Shown here: positions 6,853 through 16,494 of the stretch, piece by piece
Layout of the letters: every line of letters begins with the position of its first letter
How positions within the stretch are numbered: position 1 is the first letter of the stretch
Origin: Pontibacter ramchanderi
GTDB taxonomy: Bacteria; Bacteroidota; Bacteroidia; Cytophagales; Hymenobacteraceae
Direction of reading: 5' to 3'
Assembly (NCBI RefSeq): GCF_002846395.1
Contig: NZ_PJMU01000003.1
Coordinates: 434,001-498,000 of the forward strand
DNA: 64,000 nucleotides
Program-made: the position numbers and the translations under genes
Notes under the pieces: generated by a model
Seen by the model: the letters and a program-made list of their open reading frames with translations, nothing else
Told to the model about the DNA's origin: nothing
The model's database searches: none

Positions 6853-9168
6853 ATGCGCTTTCCAGCTTTTGCTGTATACCTGATTTTTATACTTAGCCTC
6901 GTTTCTGCCAGTGTGTTTGCCCAGAGCACTTATACCATCAGCGGTTACGTGCGCGGCACCGGCGGCGAAGACCTGCTCATTGGGGCTACGGTTTCGGTCC
7001 CGGAGTTATCTGCCGGCGCTGTAACCGACGCCCGGGGCTTCTATACCTTGCAGTTGCCTGAGGGTAGCCATACCTTGCAAGCCACTTACATCGGGTACGA
7101 GAGTGCTACCCGCACCATTGAGATCACCGACCAGAACCTGACTATCAACTTTGCCCTGCTGCCCGCCAACAGCCAGCTGCGCGAAGTCGTGATAGAGGCC
7201 AATTCCCTGCAACAAAAGCTCACCGCCAACCAGATGAGCGTCGAGACGCTGACCACGCGGGAAGCCAAGCTCCTGCCGGCCCTTTTCGGGGAGGTCGACC
7301 TGATCAAGACGCTGCAGCTCAAGCCGGGCGTGCAGTCGGGAGGCGAGGGCGCCTCGGGTTTGTACGTGCGCGGCGGCGGCCCCGACCAGAACCTGGTGCT
7401 GCTGGATGATGCGGTGGTTTACAACCCGTCGCACCTGTTCGGTTTTTTCTCAGTGTTCAACCCGGATGCCGTGGAAAGCGTGGAGCTCTACAAAGGCGGC
7501 TTTCCGGCGCAGTTTGGCGGCAGGCTCTCCTCGGTCGTGGACGTGAAATTGCGTGAAGGCAACAACGAGCGCCTCGGCGTGAGCGGTGGCATTGGCCTCA
7601 TCGCTTCTCGCCTGACTGTAGAAGGCCCTTTGGTGAAAGACAAGTCATCGTTTCTGGTTTCCGGGCGCCGCACCTATGTCGATGTTTTCACGCGCCAGAT
7701 CAACCGCATACAGGACGGCAAAGAAGACTTCAACCCCATACCAGACTATTATTTCTACGACCTCAACGGCAAGGCAAATTACAAGCTCGGCGAAAAAGAT
7801 GAGCTGTATCTGAGCGGCTATTTCGGGCGCGACTTTTTTACGTTCAACGACGCAGACTTTCAGTTTGGCTTTGATTGGGGCAACAAAGTGGGCTCCCTCC
7901 GTTGGCAACACACGTTCAACCCGCGCTTTCAGGTAAACACCACGCTTTCGGGCAGCAGCTACCAATACCAGGTCAGCAACAAGATCGACGTGTTCAGCTT
8001 CAACCTGACCTCCGACATCCGCGACCTGGCCCTCAAAACAGACTTCAACCTGATTCTGGACAAAGGCCATACCCTGCAGTTCGGTGCCATGGCCACCCGA
8101 CACGCCTTCACCATCGGCCGCCTCAACTTCGACTCCGACGACAACCGCCTTAGCTTTGGGGCAGGCAACGATTACACGGCCACCGAGGCTGCTGCTTATG
8201 TGGCCGATGAGTATCAGGTAAATGCCCAACTCTCGCTCAATTACGGTTTGCGGCTCTCGGCCTTTAACAGCGGTGGCAAAACCCACGGGGCCCTTGAGCC
8301 GAGGGCCTCTGCCAGGTATAGCCTCAGCGAAAACACCTCGCTCAAAGCCAGCTATGCCAGCATGATGCAGTACATCCACCTGGTGGCCAACTCCGGTGCC
8401 TCGCTCCCAACCGATATCTGGTACCCTTCCAACGACTACGTGAAGCCGCAGCGCTCGCAGCAGGTGGCCGCAGGTATAAGCCATCTCTTCGGCGGAGGAC
8501 GCTATTTGGTCACCAACGAACTGTATTACAAGTGGATGCACCGCCAGATCGACTTCCGCGATGGGGCTAATTTGTTTGTGAATGACGATCTGGAGGCCGA
8601 GTTTTTGTTTGGCAAAGGCGAGAGCTATGGCAACGAGGTGTACCTCGAGAAGATTAAAGGACGCACCACGGGCTGGCTGGGCTATACCTTGTCTTGGAGC
8701 TACCGCCAGTTTGACGAGATAAACGAGGGCCGCCGCTTCCCGACCCGCTACGACCGCCGCCACGATCTCAGTCTGGTGGTGGTGCATGAACTGAGCAAGC
8801 GCGTTAACCTGACCGGCGCATTTGTATATGGCACCGGTAACGCCTACTCGCTGCCCGTAGCCCGCTTTGCGTTTCAGGATGTGCAGGGCAAGAACGCCAC
8901 CGTGGTGCCCGTGTACGGTGACCGCAACAGCTTCCGGCTGGCCGCATATCACCGGCTGGACCTGGGCCTGGTGCTCAAGCTCAAGCCCAAACGCGGCGAG
9001 GCCGACCTGACCTTCAGCGCCTACAATGCCTACAACCGCCGCAACCCGTATTTTGTGTATTTTGAACAGATTAAGGACGAGGAAGATAACGAAACCCTTG
9101 GCTTTCAGGCCAAACAGGTGTCGCTTTTCCCGGTCATACCCTCTGTTACTTATAATTTCAAGTTCTGA
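6853..9168 (+). CDS. TonB-dependent receptor with carboxypeptidase-like N-domain
   Basis: A 771-residue outer-membrane transporter energised by TonB. A signal peptide ends at ASVFAQ (residue 24). A carboxypeptidase-regulatory-like beta-sandwich (about 27-110) precedes the plug (about 115-230, with VRGGGPDQNLVLLDDAVVYN and FNPDAVESVELYKGGFPA), then the barrel to the terminal aromatic FKF. The following DUF4249 gene overlaps the stop by one base (TGATG), a recurrent Bacteroidota pairing. The substrate is unknown; there is no SusD-like partner, which argues against a classical glycan-utilisation system. Confidence 0.92.
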   Translation: MRFPAFAVYLIFILSLVSASVFAQSTYTISGYVRGTGGEDLLIGATVSVPELSAGAVTDARGFYTLQLPEGSHTLQATYIGYESATRTIEITDQNLTINFALLPANSQLREVVIEANSLQQKLTANQMSVETLTTREAKLLPALFGEVDLIKTLQLKPGVQSGGEGASGLYVRGGGPDQNLVLLDDAVVYNPSHLFGFFSVFNPDAVESVELYKGGFPAQFGGRLSSVVDVKLREGNNERLGVSGGIGLIASRLTVEGPLVKDKSSFLVSGRRTYVDVFTRQINRIQDGKEDFNPIPDYYFYDLNGKANYKLGEKDELYLSGYFGRDFFTFNDADFQFGFDWGNKVGSLRWQHTFNPRFQVNTTLSGSSYQYQVSNKIDVFSFNLTSDIRDLALKTDFNLILDKGHTLQFGAMATRHAFTIGRLNFDSDDNRLSFGAGNDYTATEAAAYVADEYQVNAQLSLNYGLRLSAFNSGGKTHGALEPRASARYSLSENTSLKASYASMMQYIHLVANSGASLPTDIWYPSNDYVKPQRSQQVAAGISHLFGGGRYLVTNELYYKWMHRQIDFRDGANLFVNDDLEAEFLFGKGESYGNEVYLEKIKGRTTGWLGYTLSWSYRQFDEINEGRRFPTRYDRRHDLSLVVVHELSKRVNLTGAFVYGTGNAYSLPVARFAFQDVQGKNATVVPVYGDRNSFRLAAYHRLDLGLVLKLKPKRGEADLTFSAYNAYNRRNPYFVYFEQIKDEEDNETLGFQAKQVSLFPVIPSVTYNFKF

Positions 9169-9983
9169 TGAAGTCTCTGCGCCCGCTCTATACCTGGCTG
9201 TTGCCCCTGCTATTGCTGCTTTCGTCCTGCGATCTGGAGCAGGATGTAGACGTAAAACTGCCGCCGCACGAATCGCAGTTGGTGGTGGAATGCTATCTGG
9301 AGCCCGGCAAGCCTCTACGGGCCGTGGTGCTGGAGAGCGTGAGCTATTTTAATGAACCCGAATTGCCGCTCGTGCCCGATGCGGAGGTGATCATTACGCA
9401 CAAGGGCAGAGCAATCAAGCTACCCTTCAGTCCGGTGCAGAACAAGGAAACCGGTAAGTATTATACCCACCGCAAGAGCGAGAAGCTGAACCTGCAGCCC
9501 GGCGATGTGGTGACGCTGGAGGTGAAGGACGGCAAAGGGCGCCGCGTAACGGGTTCTACCACCATTCTGGGCCAGGTTCCGATCGAAGCGGTGGAATGGA
9601 AGTTCAATGAGAAGAACAAAGCCTACCTCCTCACCTCTTTCCAGGATGACCCAAATGCCGCGAATTTCTACCGCTATATGGTGCACCGCGACAGCCTTTC
9701 CAACTCATCGGACCGCGATTTCGTCTCCAACGACCGGCTCACCAATGGCAAGCGCGTATCCTACGGTTCGGGTTACGACTACGAGGAGGGTGATACGCTG
9801 ATCATTTCGCTGTTCCACCTTGAGCAGCAGTACTACGATTTTCTGGGTTCTGTTTCGGATGCACGCAATGCCAACGGAAACCCTTTTGCACAGCCTTCGC
9901 GCATTATGTCTTCGGTAAAGGGCGGTATCGGCATCTTCACCAACCTCTCCTACAACCGCAGAACCGTGGTGATCACGAAGTAA
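9168..9983 (+). CDS. DUF4249 domain lipoprotein
   Basis: A 271-residue protein with a leucine-rich signal peptide and lipobox LLSSC (Cys21). The body starts with the typical ESQLVVECYLEPGKPLRAVV strand pair (about 35-55) and VPDAEVIITHKG, which I recognise as DUF4249. Its start codon overlaps the TonB receptor stop, so it is co-translated and probably sits on the outer membrane next to the receptor, as a ligand-binding or accessory lipoprotein (inference from repeated co-occurrence). No biochemical activity is known for the family. Confidence 0.85.
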   Translation: MKSLRPLYTWLLPLLLLLSSCDLEQDVDVKLPPHESQLVVECYLEPGKPLRAVVLESVSYFNEPELPLVPDAEVIITHKGRAIKLPFSPVQNKETGKYYTHRKSEKLNLQPGDVVTLEVKDGKGRRVTGSTTILGQVPIEAVEWKFNEKNKAYLLTSFQDDPNAANFYRYMVHRDSLSNSSDRDFVSNDRLTNGKRVSYGSGYDYEEGDTLIISLFHLEQQYYDFLGSVSDARNANGNPFAQPSRIMSSVKGGIGIFTNLSYNRRTVVITK

Positions 9984-9993
9984 AACCATTCGA

Positions 9994-10755
9994 ATGGAAG
10001 CAACTATACCTACCGAACAGGTCGAGATCAACCCACCCCTGCGCGAGACGGTGCTGGCGTTCTGGCATTTTCTGAAAGCGCCGCAACCGTTACAGCCTCA
10101 ACTTCTTGAACCCAAACAGGTATGGAGGCCCCTGCTGCAACTGTTCGCGCTCAAATTTAGCCTGAGTGTAGGTATAACGCTGGTGATCTTTGGTCTGCTC
10201 AGCCTTTTGGGATTCGATCATTTCGGCAGCCACCGACTCGAAGTGTTTCTGCAGGAGACCCACCCCCTGCTGGTATTGCTGGCCGTAGCCGTGGTGGGTC
10301 CAGCTATAGAGGAGTTCTTTTTCCGTGCTCCCCTGCGCTATACCCGCAAACGGCTCATCGTCTCGTTTCTGACAATTAACATTTTCGTATTGCCGCCGCT
10401 GCTGGAAATGAGCAGAATCAGCACCCTGGTGAGTGCCCTGGTCTGGCTTACAACACTAGCCCTGGGTATTTGGGTGGTGCTCTCGGATGATCGGGCAGAG
10501 TATATGCGCCAAGTTTGGGAAAAGCGTTTCGGAGCGGTCTTCTATACCTTTACGGTCGTGTTTGCCCTCGTACACCTGGCCAATTATGAGAACCTGAACT
10601 TACCGGCCGCCCTGATCCCGCTCCTGGTCGTGCCACAGTTTATCGGTGCCTTGTTCTGGAGCTACATGCGGCTTCGTTTCGGCCTGACCTGGGCGATACT
10701 GGCGCACGGCACCTCCAACGCCCTGCTGCTCGCCCTCACCTACCTGACGACATAA
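9994..10755 (+). CDS. CPBP-family intramembrane metalloprotease
   Basis: A 253-residue membrane protein of the Rce1/CAAX-protease-like (Abi) family. The three signature motifs are present: EEFFFR at residues 106-111 (EExxxR), FALVHLANY further on (FxxxH), and HGTSN near the C-terminus (HxxxN). There are about six to seven transmembrane segments. The gene starts 10 bp after the DUF4249 stop and is probably in the same transcription unit. It may process a membrane-associated peptide or protein, but no substrate is evident nearby. Confidence 0.85.
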   Translation: MEATIPTEQVEINPPLRETVLAFWHFLKAPQPLQPQLLEPKQVWRPLLQLFALKFSLSVGITLVIFGLLSLLGFDHFGSHRLEVFLQETHPLLVLLAVAVVGPAIEEFFFRAPLRYTRKRLIVSFLTINIFVLPPLLEMSRISTLVSALVWLTTLALGIWVVLSDDRAEYMRQVWEKRFGAVFYTFTVVFALVHLANYENLNLPAALIPLLVVPQFIGALFWSYMRLRFGLTWAILAHGTSNALLLALTYLTT

Positions 10756-10765
10756 CCTATACCCA

Positions 10766-10805
10766 AAGCAACGCGGGGCAGCCACATGACTGCCCCGCGT
10801 TGCTT
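10766..10805. terminator. Bidirectional hairpin terminator
   Basis: A perfect 15-bp stem (AAGCAACGCGGGGCA and its complement) with a 10-nt loop lies between two convergent genes, CPBP protease on plus and purine nucleoside phosphorylase on minus. Confidence 0.85.
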
Positions 10806-10834
10806 CAAAGGGACTCTAAATTACTAAAGGAAAT

Positions 10835-11659
10835 CTACTGCTGACGCACCAGTTCCTTGATCAGCATGGTCATGCGTGGCTCGGCTATCGCAGCGGCTTC
10901 CAGAATGTCGGACAGGTTCACTTTCTTGATGCGATCCGGCGTACCCATGTCGGTGATCACCGAAATACCGAAGATCTTCATGCCCATGTGGCGGGCGGCG
11001 ATGGCTTCCGGCACAGTGGACATCCCCACGGCATCGGCGCCTATGCGGGCAATGTAGCTGTACTCTGCCAATGTCTCGAGCATCGGTCCTGGTACGCTGG
11101 CGTATACGCCCTCCTGCAGGGTAAAACCGGCATCTTCGGCTATTACCATGGCCTGGCGCACCATCTGCTCATCGTATACCTCGCTCATATCCGGGAAGCG
11201 CGGGCCCAGTTCGTCCAGGTTTGGCCCGATGAGCGGGTTGGAAGGCTGCAGGTTAATGTGGTCAGTGATCACCATCAGGTCGGAGGTATTGAAAGCCGGG
11301 TTCAGACCACCGCTGGCATTGGAGATGAATAGCTTATTCACACCCAGCAGTTTCATCACGCGCACCGGGTGCACTACCTGGTTCATGGTATAGCCTTCGT
11401 AGTAATGGAAGCGGCCCTGCATCACGATCACCCGGCGGCCGGCCAGCGTACCGAATGCCAGACGACCGGTATGGCTCTCGACCGTAGAAACCGGGAAGTG
11501 CGGAATATCGGCGTAGTTGAGGCTGTACGCTATTTCAATTTCTTTGATCAAAGCACCCAGGCCAGTGCCCAGTATGATCCCGAACTCCGGTTGAAAATTG
11601 CCTGTCTGTTCCTGAATAAAAGAAGCGGACTCTCGTAATTGCTGCATCATATCGTTCAT
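10835..11659 (-). CDS. punA: Purine-nucleoside phosphorylase
   Basis: A 274-residue cytosolic enzyme that splits inosine or guanosine with phosphate into base and ribose-1-phosphate for purine salvage. Features of the trimeric high-mass class are GIILGTGLGALI (about 27-38, phosphate loop), VESHTGRLAFG, SNASGGLNPAF, the GPMLETLAEY segment and VGMSTVPEAIAARHMGM (family signature). The length is typical. It stands alone between two hairpin terminators. Confidence 0.92.
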   Translation of the reverse strand: MNDMMQQLRESASFIQEQTGNFQPEFGIILGTGLGALIKEIEIAYSLNYADIPHFPVSTVESHTGRLAFGTLAGRRVIVMQGRFHYYEGYTMNQVVHPVRVMKLLGVNKLFISNASGGLNPAFNTSDLMVITDHINLQPSNPLIGPNLDELGPRFPDMSEVYDEQMVRQAMVIAEDAGFTLQEGVYASVPGPMLETLAEYSYIARIGADAVGMSTVPEAIAARHMGMKIFGISVITDMGTPDRIKKVNLSDILEAAAIAEPRMTMLIKELVRQQ

Positions 11660-11793
11660 TGTTTTTTATGCTGTTTTTGGTTCGCGAAATTGGTCATTAA
11701 TTCTGAGAGAAGAAATGATTTAAATCATGTACATGCGCAGGGCTTTTACAGCTCCGCTGTTCCGATACGCAGCAAAAGGCCGATGCGAAACAA

Positions 11794-11823
11794 AAAGCCC
11801 GCTGGTTTGAACCAGCGGGCTTT
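11794..11823 (-). terminator. Hairpin terminator after sppA
   Basis: A perfect 14-bp stem, AAAGCCCGCTGGTT with its complement, with almost no loop, about 40 bp beyond the sppA stop on the minus strand. Confidence 0.8.
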
Positions 11824-11860
11824 GGAAAAGAAAAGCAGCGACAGGCTATACCTGCCTGCT

Positions 11861-13624
11861 TTACTGTATTGTCAGTTCAAAAGGCATGCGTGTCTGAATG
11901 CCCTGCATGTTCTCCACTTTTTTGTACATGTTGTACATCGGGTACAGCTGACCCAGCTCGGCTTTCACGGCACGCTCTTTCACTTGCGAGCCGGCCTCTC
12001 CAAACATCTCTTCGATAAAGGTCTTGCGGCGCGGCAGTTCCTTGATGCGGTAGTCATCTGCTATACCTACGCGGGCGGCGGCGATCTCAATGGCTTTGTC
12101 GAGTCCACCATGCACGTCCACCAGGTTGCGGTCCTTGGCTTCTATACCTGACCACACGCGGCCCGAAGCGTATTTCTTCAGTTCGTCCTGCGTCATGCCA
12201 CGGCCGTCGGCGGCTTTCTGCGTGAACACCTCGTAAATCTTGTTGATCTCGCGCTGCACGATCTCCTTTTCAAATGGCGTCATGGCGCGGGTCACGGTTG
12301 GCATATCGGAGTGGTTACCGGTGCTTACGCGGTCCACTGTGATGCCCATCTTGTTTTTAAAGAACCCTTCGAAGTTCGGAACGATGCCAAACACACCGAT
12401 GCTACCCGTAATGGTGTTCGGGTGCGCCACGATGGTATCGCAACCCATGGCCATGTAGTAACCACCGGAGGCAGCCACGTCGGACATAGAGGCGATCACC
12501 GGCTTCACTTTGCGGGTCTCCTGAATCTCGCGCCACATCACATCAGATGCCAGCGCGCTACCGCCCGGAGAGTTGATGCGCAGCACCACAGCCTTCACGT
12601 TCTTGTCCATGCGGGCGTTGCGGATCGCTTCGGCATAGCGGGTGCTGCCGATCTCGTCGTCACCGCCTTCGCCGTCTACGATGTCGCCTTCTGCATAAAT
12701 AACGGCGATGCGGTTTTTGGATGAGCCACTCTTCTCAGAGTCTTTCACTTTCTTATACTTGTCCAGGCTCACCAGTTGCAGCTTCTTGTCTTTCTCCACA
12801 CCCACCTGCTCTTTCATGTAGTCAATGGCTTCGTCAAAGTAGCCGATGTCGGTAGCCAGGCCATGGGTTTTGGCGTCCTCGGCTTCGCGCACCAGCACCT
12901 CGTCCGATACTTTTTTCAGCTCCTCGTAGGTCTTGCCACGGGCCTTGGCAATGTTGCGCAGCTGGTAGTCGTTGATCGAGTTCAGGAAAGAGGTCATCTG
13001 CTCGCGGTTGGCTTCGCTCATCTTATCAAGGAAGAAAGGCTCTACGGCGCTCTTAAAGTCACCCACTTTAAAGATCTCGGGTTTGATATCGAGCTTCTCC
13101 AGGGTGCCTTTGAAGAAGAACACCTCGGAACTGATGCCGTTGAACTCGAGCGTGCCCATTGGGTTCAGGTATATCTTATCGGCTACAGAAGACAGGTAAT
13201 AGGCCTTTTCGTTGGTCATGTCGCCATAAGAAACGATGAACTTCCCCGACTCTTTAAAGTCGATCAGCTCGTCACGAATCTCTTCCAGCTTGCCCATCCC
13301 AGCATCCACGAAGCGCATGTTCAGGAAAATGCCTTTGATGTTGTCATCGGTCTTGGCGCGACGAATGGAGGCTTTGATCTGGTCAAGGCCGTCGTTGCTG
13401 CTCATGGAGAAGAAGCCAATGGAAAAGTCGCCGAAAGGATTCTCCTCCTCGCGCTCTACGATGGCTTTGTCTAGTTTAAGTTCCAGCACGGAGTTTGCGG
13501 CTACCGTCACATCGCCTTTTGAGGCCGACGCGGCGATGATGCCCACCATGATCAGGAAGCCCAGAAAGAAGAATATGAACAGGCCAAGAATAGTTGCCAG
13601 CACATATCTGAGGAAATTCAACAT
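11861..13624 (-). CDS. sppA: Signal peptide peptidase SppA (long type)
   Basis: A 587-residue membrane-anchored serine protease with a Ser/Lys dyad that degrades leftover signal peptides. One N-terminal transmembrane helix (about 8-33) is followed by two tandem ClpP-like domains, as in the 67-kDa enterobacterial form. The general-base lysine is Lys172 in FFFKGTLEKL, and the nucleophile is Ser386 in AASGGYYMAMG. A GGSALASDVMW segment (355-364) lies before it. All key residues are present. The gene is monocistronic, followed by a strong hairpin. Confidence 0.93.
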   Translation of the reverse strand: MLNFLRYVLATILGLFIFFFLGFLIMVGIIAASASKGDVTVAANSVLELKLDKAIVEREEENPFGDFSIGFFSMSSNDGLDQIKASIRRAKTDDNIKGIFLNMRFVDAGMGKLEEIRDELIDFKESGKFIVSYGDMTNEKAYYLSSVADKIYLNPMGTLEFNGISSEVFFFKGTLEKLDIKPEIFKVGDFKSAVEPFFLDKMSEANREQMTSFLNSINDYQLRNIAKARGKTYEELKKVSDEVLVREAEDAKTHGLATDIGYFDEAIDYMKEQVGVEKDKKLQLVSLDKYKKVKDSEKSGSSKNRIAVIYAEGDIVDGEGGDDEIGSTRYAEAIRNARMDKNVKAVVLRINSPGGSALASDVMWREIQETRKVKPVIASMSDVAASGGYYMAMGCDTIVAHPNTITGSIGVFGIVPNFEGFFKNKMGITVDRVSTGNHSDMPTVTRAMTPFEKEIVQREINKIYEVFTQKAADGRGMTQDELKKYASGRVWSGIEAKDRNLVDVHGGLDKAIEIAAARVGIADDYRIKELPRRKTFIEEMFGEAGSQVKERAVKAELGQLYPMYNMYKKVENMQGIQTRMPFELTIQ

Positions 13625-13938
13625 AGGTTCTAATTAGGGTTAAGGTTCTGATTTAAAGGTACAGGAAAATAGGTGTCCCTGCATACAATAAACAAAAATA
13701 GCGCTTAAAGTTCAATACCAGGTGCCATTAAACCGCATACTCGACCAACCCGGCCTTTTCATAGACGAAGGAGTTTGGGAGTTAGAAAGTTGAGAAGTTA
13801 GAAAGGTTGGAAGTTAAATGGTTGAATTGTTGAATGTTGACGGTGCACAATTCTGACAGGTCGCGACCTGTCCCTACAAATGACAACTCGTAACTTCTGA
13901 TAACTTTCTAATTCCTCAACCCTCTAACTCCCAAACTC
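13625..13938. other. Intergenic region dominated by a repeat element
   Basis: The 314 bp between sppA and rarA hold no gene. The first 145 bp, containing the sppA promoter region, show nothing recognisable; the rest is the composite inverted-repeat element annotated separately. Confidence 0.6.
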
Positions 13939-13940
13939 CT
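13769..13940. repeat. Composite inverted-repeat element (MITE/REP-like)
   Basis: Two 37-bp arms, 13769-13805 (AGGAGTTTGGGAGTTAGAAA at its start) and 13904-13940, are complementary at 33 of 37 positions. Each arm is built of degenerate GTTAGA/GTTGAG units. The 98-bp interior includes a perfect 16-bp palindrome, ACAGGTCGCGACCTGT (13856-13871), followed by GTCCCTAC. The right arm runs into the TAG stop codon of rarA. Related sequences occur at 28504-28539, 31284-31412, 60022-60057 and 61409-61476. No protein is encoded, so it would have to be mobilised in trans if mobile at all. Confidence 0.75.
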
Positions 13941-15207
13941 AGTACCGATACTTCTTCCCCCACTGGGCTTGCAACTGTTTGAGCAGGTCGCGCTCGCGGG
14001 CGTTGTCGCCGGGCTGGTAGAGGGCCGTGTTGGTGAGCTCCTGCGGCATGAACTCCTGCTGTACAAAATTTCCTTCGTAGTCGTGGGCGTACTTGTAGTT
14101 GTTGCCGTAGCCGATCTCCTTCATCAGTTTGGTAGGCGCATTGCGGATGTGCAGCGGCACGGGCAGGTTGCCGGTCTGTTGCACCAGCTGACGCGCCTGT
14201 TTGATGGCCTTGTAACTGGCGTTGCTCTTAGGCGAGGTGGCCAGGTATACCGTGCATTGCGAGAGAATAATTTCCGCTTCCGGGTAGCCGATCATCTGCA
14301 CCGCCTGGAAACAGTTGGTGGCCATAAGCAAGGCGTTCGCATTTGCCAGCCCAATGTCCTCAGAAGACGCAATAAGCAAACGGCGGGCAATGAACTTGGG
14401 GTCCTCGCCACCCTCGATCATGCGGGCCAGCCAGTAAACAGCTGCGTTCGGATCGGAGCCGCGTATGGACTTGATGAAGGCAGACACCAGATCGTAGTGC
14501 ATCTCACCCGACTTGTCGTACATCACGATGTTCTGCTGGGCCACCTGCTTCACCAGTTCGTTGGTCACCACCACCTCGTCGGCTTTTATACCTTCGGCCA
14601 CGATCTCGAGCAGGTTCAGCAACTTGCGGGCATCGCCTCCCGAGATGGTCAGCAGCGCTTCGTACTCCTCCACCCGCACCTTGCGGTGGCGCATCCACTC
14701 ATCCTGCTCCAGTGCTTTGTCTACCAGTTCGATCAGCTCATCTTTGGTCAGGTGCTTGAGAATGTATACCTGGCAGCGGGACAGCAAGGCCGATATCACT
14801 TCAAAGGATGGGTTCTCGGTCGTGGCGCCCACCAGTGTGACCGTGCCTTTTTCCACAGCGCCCAGCAGCGCATCCTGCTGCGACTTGTTGAAGCGGTGGA
14901 TCTCGTCGATGAACAACACTGTGCCCTGCCGCTTTTTCGCCTGATCGATCACCTCCCGGATGTCTTTCACGCCCGAGTTGATCGCGCTCAGGGCCACGAA
15001 TGGCACTTTCATTTGGTTGGCGATGATGTTGGCCAGGGTTGTTTTGCCCACGCCGGGAGGTCCCCACAAGATCATGCTCGGGATAACGCCCCCCTCGATG
15101 TAGCGGCGCAGGATGCCGTCGGGGCCTACCAGGTGTTTTTGTCCGTAATACTGGTCCAGGTTGTGTGGCCGCATGCGCTCGGCCAAAGGTATGTTCGGGT
15201 GAATCAT
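13939..15207 (-). CDS. rarA: Replication-associated recombination protein RarA (MgsA)
   Basis: A 422-residue AAA+ ATPase related to clamp loaders that acts at stalled replication forks. Walker A GPPGVGKT is at residues 49-56, Walker B is VLFIDEIHRF (about 93-102), and sensor/arginine-finger region TTENPSFEV and SALLSRCQVY follow. The C-terminal tetramerisation domain (about 250-400) contains the typical GSDPNAAVYWLARM and RRLLIASSEDIGLAN segments. The TAG stop lies at the border of the repeat element. The AI-2E transporter gene is 46 bp upstream on the same strand and may be co-transcribed. Confidence 0.95.
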   Translation of the reverse strand: MIHPNIPLAERMRPHNLDQYYGQKHLVGPDGILRRYIEGGVIPSMILWGPPGVGKTTLANIIANQMKVPFVALSAINSGVKDIREVIDQAKKRQGTVLFIDEIHRFNKSQQDALLGAVEKGTVTLVGATTENPSFEVISALLSRCQVYILKHLTKDELIELVDKALEQDEWMRHRKVRVEEYEALLTISGGDARKLLNLLEIVAEGIKADEVVVTNELVKQVAQQNIVMYDKSGEMHYDLVSAFIKSIRGSDPNAAVYWLARMIEGGEDPKFIARRLLIASSEDIGLANANALLMATNCFQAVQMIGYPEAEIILSQCTVYLATSPKSNASYKAIKQARQLVQQTGNLPVPLHIRNAPTKLMKEIGYGNNYKYAHDYEGNFVQQEFMPQELTNTALYQPGDNARERDLLKQLQAQWGKKYRY

Positions 15208-15253
15208 CAGCTCTTTTCAGAAAATCAGTCTAAACAAAGTTACGAATATCTGT

Positions 15254-16426
15254 CTATTCCTTTTTCTTATCCTCCGGATTGTCGCTTGCATCCGTTGGCT
15301 CAATGTCGTTTTCGCGCTCGAGCTGTCGGCGCACCGCCTTGGTATCCCAGCGCAGCACAGGTATAGCCATGGGGCTCAGGCCGGGCCGCTCATCGCCAAA
15401 CAGCACACCCCACTGCTTAAACTGTTCTGTGCGGTCGAACACCACCTTGAGCATGGCGATGACGGGCAGCGACAGGAACATACCTGTTATCCCTGCAATC
15501 TCCCCGCCCACGATCACGCCCACAATGGTGGCCAGCGCATTGATCTTCACTTTGGAGCCCACAATGCGCGGCATCAGGATATTGTTGTCCAGAAACTGCA
15601 CGGCGGCGATCGTGCCCAGCACTGCCACCACGGGCCATAGTTCTTCAGAAGACGACAGTGTGAGGAGCACCCCAATAATGTTGCCCAGCAAAGCGCCCAC
15701 ATAAGGTATAAGGTTGAGGAAAGCGAAAATGATTCCGATGAGCAGGGCATGCTTGATGCCGATGAGCATGAGCAGCCCACCCAGCAGGATGGTCATGTAG
15801 GTGATCTGGATGAGCAGGCCAAAGAGGTAGCTTTTGATGATGACCTGCATCTCGCTCAGCGTCTCTTCCACCTTTTCGTGCTGGTCGCGGGGGAACCACA
15901 GGAAGATAAAGCGAAGCAGCAGGTTTTTGTAAAAGAGCAGCAGGAAGATGTAGATCGGCAGCAAGCCCAGGAAAACGAGCGTACCCGTTACCCCACCGGC
16001 CACGCCGCCCAGCAGATTACCGGCATAGGTGAACAGGTTGTTGCTCTGCTCCTTCACAAAACTGGTCTGCTCCTCTGTCGAAAAAGGCGTTTTGCTTCCG
16101 ATCCACTCACTTAAGGTGGTCAGGTGCTTCATCACGTTTTTCTGGATGGTCGGGAAATCTTCGATCAGGATCCGCATCTGCGAGGTGAAAAACCAGACAA
16201 TGCCGGCCAGAATCACGATGAGCACCAGCAGACTGATGCCGATGGCAACTGCATCCGGAAATTTGCGCTTGTGGAAGAAGCGGTAGATGGGCAGCAGCAT
16301 AATGCTGATGAAGAAGGCGACAAGCAGCGGGGCCAGCAGGTCGCGCCCCAGCACGATGATCCAGCCCAGAAAAAAGAGCCCTGTAACCTCGATGGCCCGG
16401 CGGACCGTGAGTGGCATTTGGTTCAT
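15254..16426 (-). CDS. AI-2E (PerM/YdiK) family transporter
   Basis: A 390-residue inner-membrane protein with about eight transmembrane segments: two pairs at the N-terminus, a central soluble stretch (about 95-150), then the PYVGALLGNIIGV region and the family-typical DNNILMPRIVGSKVKINAL (about 285-303). The C-terminal 40 residues are charged and cytoplasmic. The family exports diverse small molecules or ions and its name-giving autoinducer-2 role is not general, so the substrate is open. It is divergent from the EamA gene, 80 bp away. Confidence 0.88.
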   Translation of the reverse strand: MNQMPLTVRRAIEVTGLFFLGWIIVLGRDLLAPLLVAFFISIMLLPIYRFFHKRKFPDAVAIGISLLVLIVILAGIVWFFTSQMRILIEDFPTIQKNVMKHLTTLSEWIGSKTPFSTEEQTSFVKEQSNNLFTYAGNLLGGVAGGVTGTLVFLGLLPIYIFLLLFYKNLLLRFIFLWFPRDQHEKVEETLSEMQVIIKSYLFGLLIQITYMTILLGGLLMLIGIKHALLIGIIFAFLNLIPYVGALLGNIIGVLLTLSSSEELWPVVAVLGTIAAVQFLDNNILMPRIVGSKVKINALATIVGVIVGGEIAGITGMFLSLPVIAMLKVVFDRTEQFKQWGVLFGDERPGLSPMAIPVLRWDTKAVRRQLERENDIEPTDASDNPEDKKKE

Positions 16427-16494
16427 GCAGAAAGATGGTTTGAGGTATAGTTTTTAATTGCCACTCCTTATACGGCACATACAGAATAAGCACG

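Noticed and set aside
7645..8952. 435-codon open frame on the minus strand
   Set aside because: It is antisense to the TonB receptor barrel and has no recognisable domain.
13769..13940. Short repeated units suggestive of a CRISPR array
   Set aside because: The units are degenerate 6- to 9-mers without regular spacers, arranged as an inverted repeat, and no cas gene is near.
13969..15366. 465-codon open frame on the plus strand
   Set aside because: It is antisense to rarA and the end of the AI-2E gene, both with clear motifs, and its product has no family features.
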